Assembly (NCBI GenBank): GCA_944388825.1
Contig: CALXKG010000028.1
Location: 1-5,380, forward strand
Source: an uncultured Clostridia bacterium
GTDB lineage: Bacteria; Bacillota; Clostridia; Oscillospirales; Ruminococcaceae
Direction of reading: 5' to 3'
Length of the DNA stretch: 5,380 nt
Shown: positions 3,630-5,380 of the stretch, in pieces
Position numbering within the stretch: position 1 is the first letter of the stretch
Layout: each line of letters begins with the position of its first letter
Notes under the pieces: generated by a model
Told to the model about the DNA's origin: nothing
Databases searched by the model: none
Seen by the model: the letters and a program-made list of their open reading frames with translations, nothing else
Made by a program: the position numbers and the translations under genes

Positions 3630-5380
3630 ATGTGCGGAATTGTAGGTTTTACCGGGCTCCGCCCGGCGGCGCCGATCCTGCTGGACGGGCTTGCAAGGCT
3701 GGAGTACCGCGGCTACGACTCGGCCGGCCTTGCCGTCCGGGACGGGGAGAACCGCCCGGAGATCATCAAGGCGAAGGGGCGGCTGAAGGTCCTCTATGAA
3801 AAGACCAACGGCGGGGTCACGCTGCAGGGGGACTGCGGCATCGGCCACACCCGCTGGGCGACCCACGGCGAGCCGTCGGAAACAAACGCCCACCCCCACG
3901 CCAGCGACGACTTAAACGTCATCGCCGTCCACAACGGCATCATTGAGAACTACCAGGAACTGCGGGAAAAGCTGGTCAAAAACGGCTACCGCTTTGTCTC
4001 CCAGACCGAAACCGAAGTGGCCGTCAAGCTGGTTGACTATTATGACAAAAAGTACGCGGGTGGCCCGGTCGACGCGCTGGCCCGGGCGATGATGCGCATC
4101 CGTGGCTCCTATGCGCTGGCGGTCATGTTTGCCGCCTGCCCGGGGGAGATCTACGTCGCCCGCAAGGACTCCCCGATGATCATCGGGGTGAAGGAGGGGG
4201 AGAGCTTTATCGCCTCCGACGTCCCGGCTATCCTGAAATACACCCGCAGCGTCTATTATATCGGCAATATGGAGATCGCCCGGCTGCAGAAAGGGAAGGT
4301 CACCTTCTTTAACATCGACCGGGAAGAGATCGAAAAGGAACCCACCGAGATCAAGTGGGACGCCGAGGCGGCTGAAAAGGGCGGCTTCGAGCACTTCATG
4401 ATCAAGGAGATCCACGAGCAGCCCCGCGCCGTCCAGGATACGATCAATTCGGCCGTCCACAATGGGCGGATCGACCTCAGCGAAGTGGGCCTCACCGACG
4501 ACGCGATCCGGAAGATCTCCGAGGTGCACATCGTCGCCTGCGGTTCCGCCTACCACGTCGGGGTCGCGACCCAGTATGTGATGGAGGATCTGGCCCGCAT
4601 TCCCGTCCGGGTCGACCTGGCGAGCGAATTCAGGTACCGCCGCCCGCTGATCGACAAGGACGCGCTGGTCATCATCGTCAGCCAGTCGGGCGAGACGGCC
4701 GACTCCCTCGCCGCCCTGCGGGAGGCAAAGGGGATGGGGATCCGGACCCTCGGCATTGTCAACGTCGTCGGTTCGACCATCGCCCGGGAGGCCGACAACG
4801 TCTTCTACACCCTCGCCGGGCCGGAGATCGCGGTCGCGACGACCAAAGCCTATTCCACCCAGCTGGTCGCCGGGTATATGCTGTCCATCCAGTTCGCGCT
4901 GGCCCGCGGGACGATCGACGAGGCAAAGTACGGCGAGCTGATCGCCGAGCTCCAGACCCTGCCCGACAAGATCAAGCGGGTGCTGGACGACAAGGAGCGG
5001 ATCCAGTGGTTCGCCGCCAAGTTCGCCAACGCCCACGACATCTTCTTTATCGGCCGCGGGCTGGACTACGCCATCAGCATGGAAGGCTCCCTCAAGATGA
5101 AGGAGATCAGCTATATCCACTCGGAGGCCTACGCCGCGGGCGAACTGAAGCACGGCACCATCTCGCTGGTGGAGGACGGGACGCTGGTCATCGGCGTGCT
5201 GACCCAGCAGAAGCTGTATGAAAAGATGATCAGCAATATGGTTGAGGTCAAGAGCCGGGGGGCCTACCTGATGGGGCTGACCAGCTACGGCAATTACTCG
5301 ATCGAGGATACTGTTGACTTTACCGTTTATATCCCGAAGACCGACGAGCATTTCGCCACTTCGCTGGCGGTCGTGCCGCT
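3630..5380 (+). CDS. glmS: glutamine--fructose-6-phosphate aminotransferase (isomerizing), 3' end cut by window
   Basis: GlmS makes glucosamine-6-phosphate from fructose-6-phosphate and glutamine, the committed step of amino-sugar synthesis. The frame is open for 583 codons to the window edge. The family is about 600-610 residues, so roughly 25-30 C-terminal residues are missing, including the expected catalytic lysine near the C-terminus (E. coli Lys603). The N-terminal glutaminase domain (about 1-220) begins MCGIVGF with nucleophile Cys2 and has HTRWATHGEP at 73-82 and then HNGIIENY. The first SIS domain (about 285-430) contains SQSGET at 351-356. The second SIS domain (from about 460) has EGSLKMKE at 485-492 and ELKHG at 505-509. 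Glu485, Lys489, Glu492 and His508 match E. coli Glu481, Lys485, Glu488 and His504. The truncation is a window effect, not a broken gene. It lies 85 bases after glmM. Confidence 0.97.
   Translation, partial: MCGIVGFTGLRPAAPILLDGLARLEYRGYDSAGLAVRDGENRPEIIKAKGRLKVLYEKTNGGVTLQGDCGIGHTRWATHGEPSETNAHPHASDDLNVIAVHNGIIENYQELREKLVKNGYRFVSQTETEVAVKLVDYYDKKYAGGPVDALARAMMRIRGSYALAVMFAACPGEIYVARKDSPMIIGVKEGESFIASDVPAILKYTRSVYYIGNMEIARLQKGKVTFFNIDREEIEKEPTEIKWDAEAAEKGGFEHFMIKEIHEQPRAVQDTINSAVHNGRIDLSEVGLTDDAIRKISEVHIVACGSAYHVGVATQYVMEDLARIPVRVDLASEFRYRRPLIDKDALVIIVSQSGETADSLAALREAKGMGIRTLGIVNVVGSTIAREADNVFYTLAGPEIAVATTKAYSTQLVAGYMLSIQFALARGTIDEAKYGELIAELQTLPDKIKRVLDDKERIQWFAAKFANAHDIFFIGRGLDYAISMEGSLKMKEISYIHSEAYAAGELKHGTISLVEDGTLVIGVLTQQKLYEKMISNMVEVKSRGAYLMGLTSYGNYSIEDTVDFTVYIPKTDEHFATSLAVVP

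Noticed and set aside
3912..5351. A 479-codon open frame antisense to glmS
   Set aside because: It is the complement of a clear, family-matching gene. Long antisense open frames are expected in GC-rich coding DNA, and its translation is low-complexity, rich in Asp, Val and Gly, with no recognisable domain.
5351..5380. glmS as a truncated pseudogene
   Set aside because: The frame is open up to the last base of the window and all visible catalytic residues are conserved. The missing end is simply outside the window.

Overview
The window looks like part of the chromosome of a fairly GC-rich Gram-positive anaerobe, most likely a Clostridia member of the Oscillospiraceae/Ruminococcaceae type. That placement is an inference from the GlmM and GlmS sequence style, AGGAGG-like ribosome binding sites, SigA-type promoters with extended -10 boxes, and a clostridial-looking AIM24 protein. 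I could not run a similarity search.

Layout. Bases 1-220 hold no credible gene. They are almost completely tiled by abutting inverted repeats, and bases 221-262 show nothing clear. A minus-strand gene at 263-1030 encodes an AIM24-family protein of unknown bacterial function. It has its own ribosome binding site and a near-consensus promoter at 1113-1142. The gap between the divergent genes (1031-1387) holds that promoter, an imperfect direct repeat, a GC-rich hairpin, and a second near-consensus promoter at 1305-1333 pointing right.

The right-hand promoter drives an apparent three-gene plus-strand operon for amino-sugar nucleotide synthesis. The first gene (1388-2065) is a stand-alone GlmU-type left-handed beta-helix protein that keeps acetyltransferase active-site residues but has no uridylyltransferase domain. 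The second (2156-3544) is glmM, phosphoglucosamine mutase. The third (3630 to the right edge) is glmS, glucosamine-6-phosphate synthase, cut by the window end at codon 583, roughly 25-30 codons before its expected stop. Each downstream gene is preceded by a gap of 85-90 bases with a short GC-rich hairpin and a good ribosome binding site.

Together GlmS (fructose-6-P to glucosamine-6-P), GlmM (to glucosamine-1-P) and possibly the GlmU-like protein (to N-acetylglucosamine-1-P) would supply UDP-GlcNAc for peptidoglycan. Gene order is the reverse of the reaction order. The most unusual material is the palindrome-tiled segment at 1-220 and the orphan acetyltransferase-like domain heading the operon. 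The enzymes themselves are ordinary housekeeping genes, and I see no clear sign of a new defence or mobile system.
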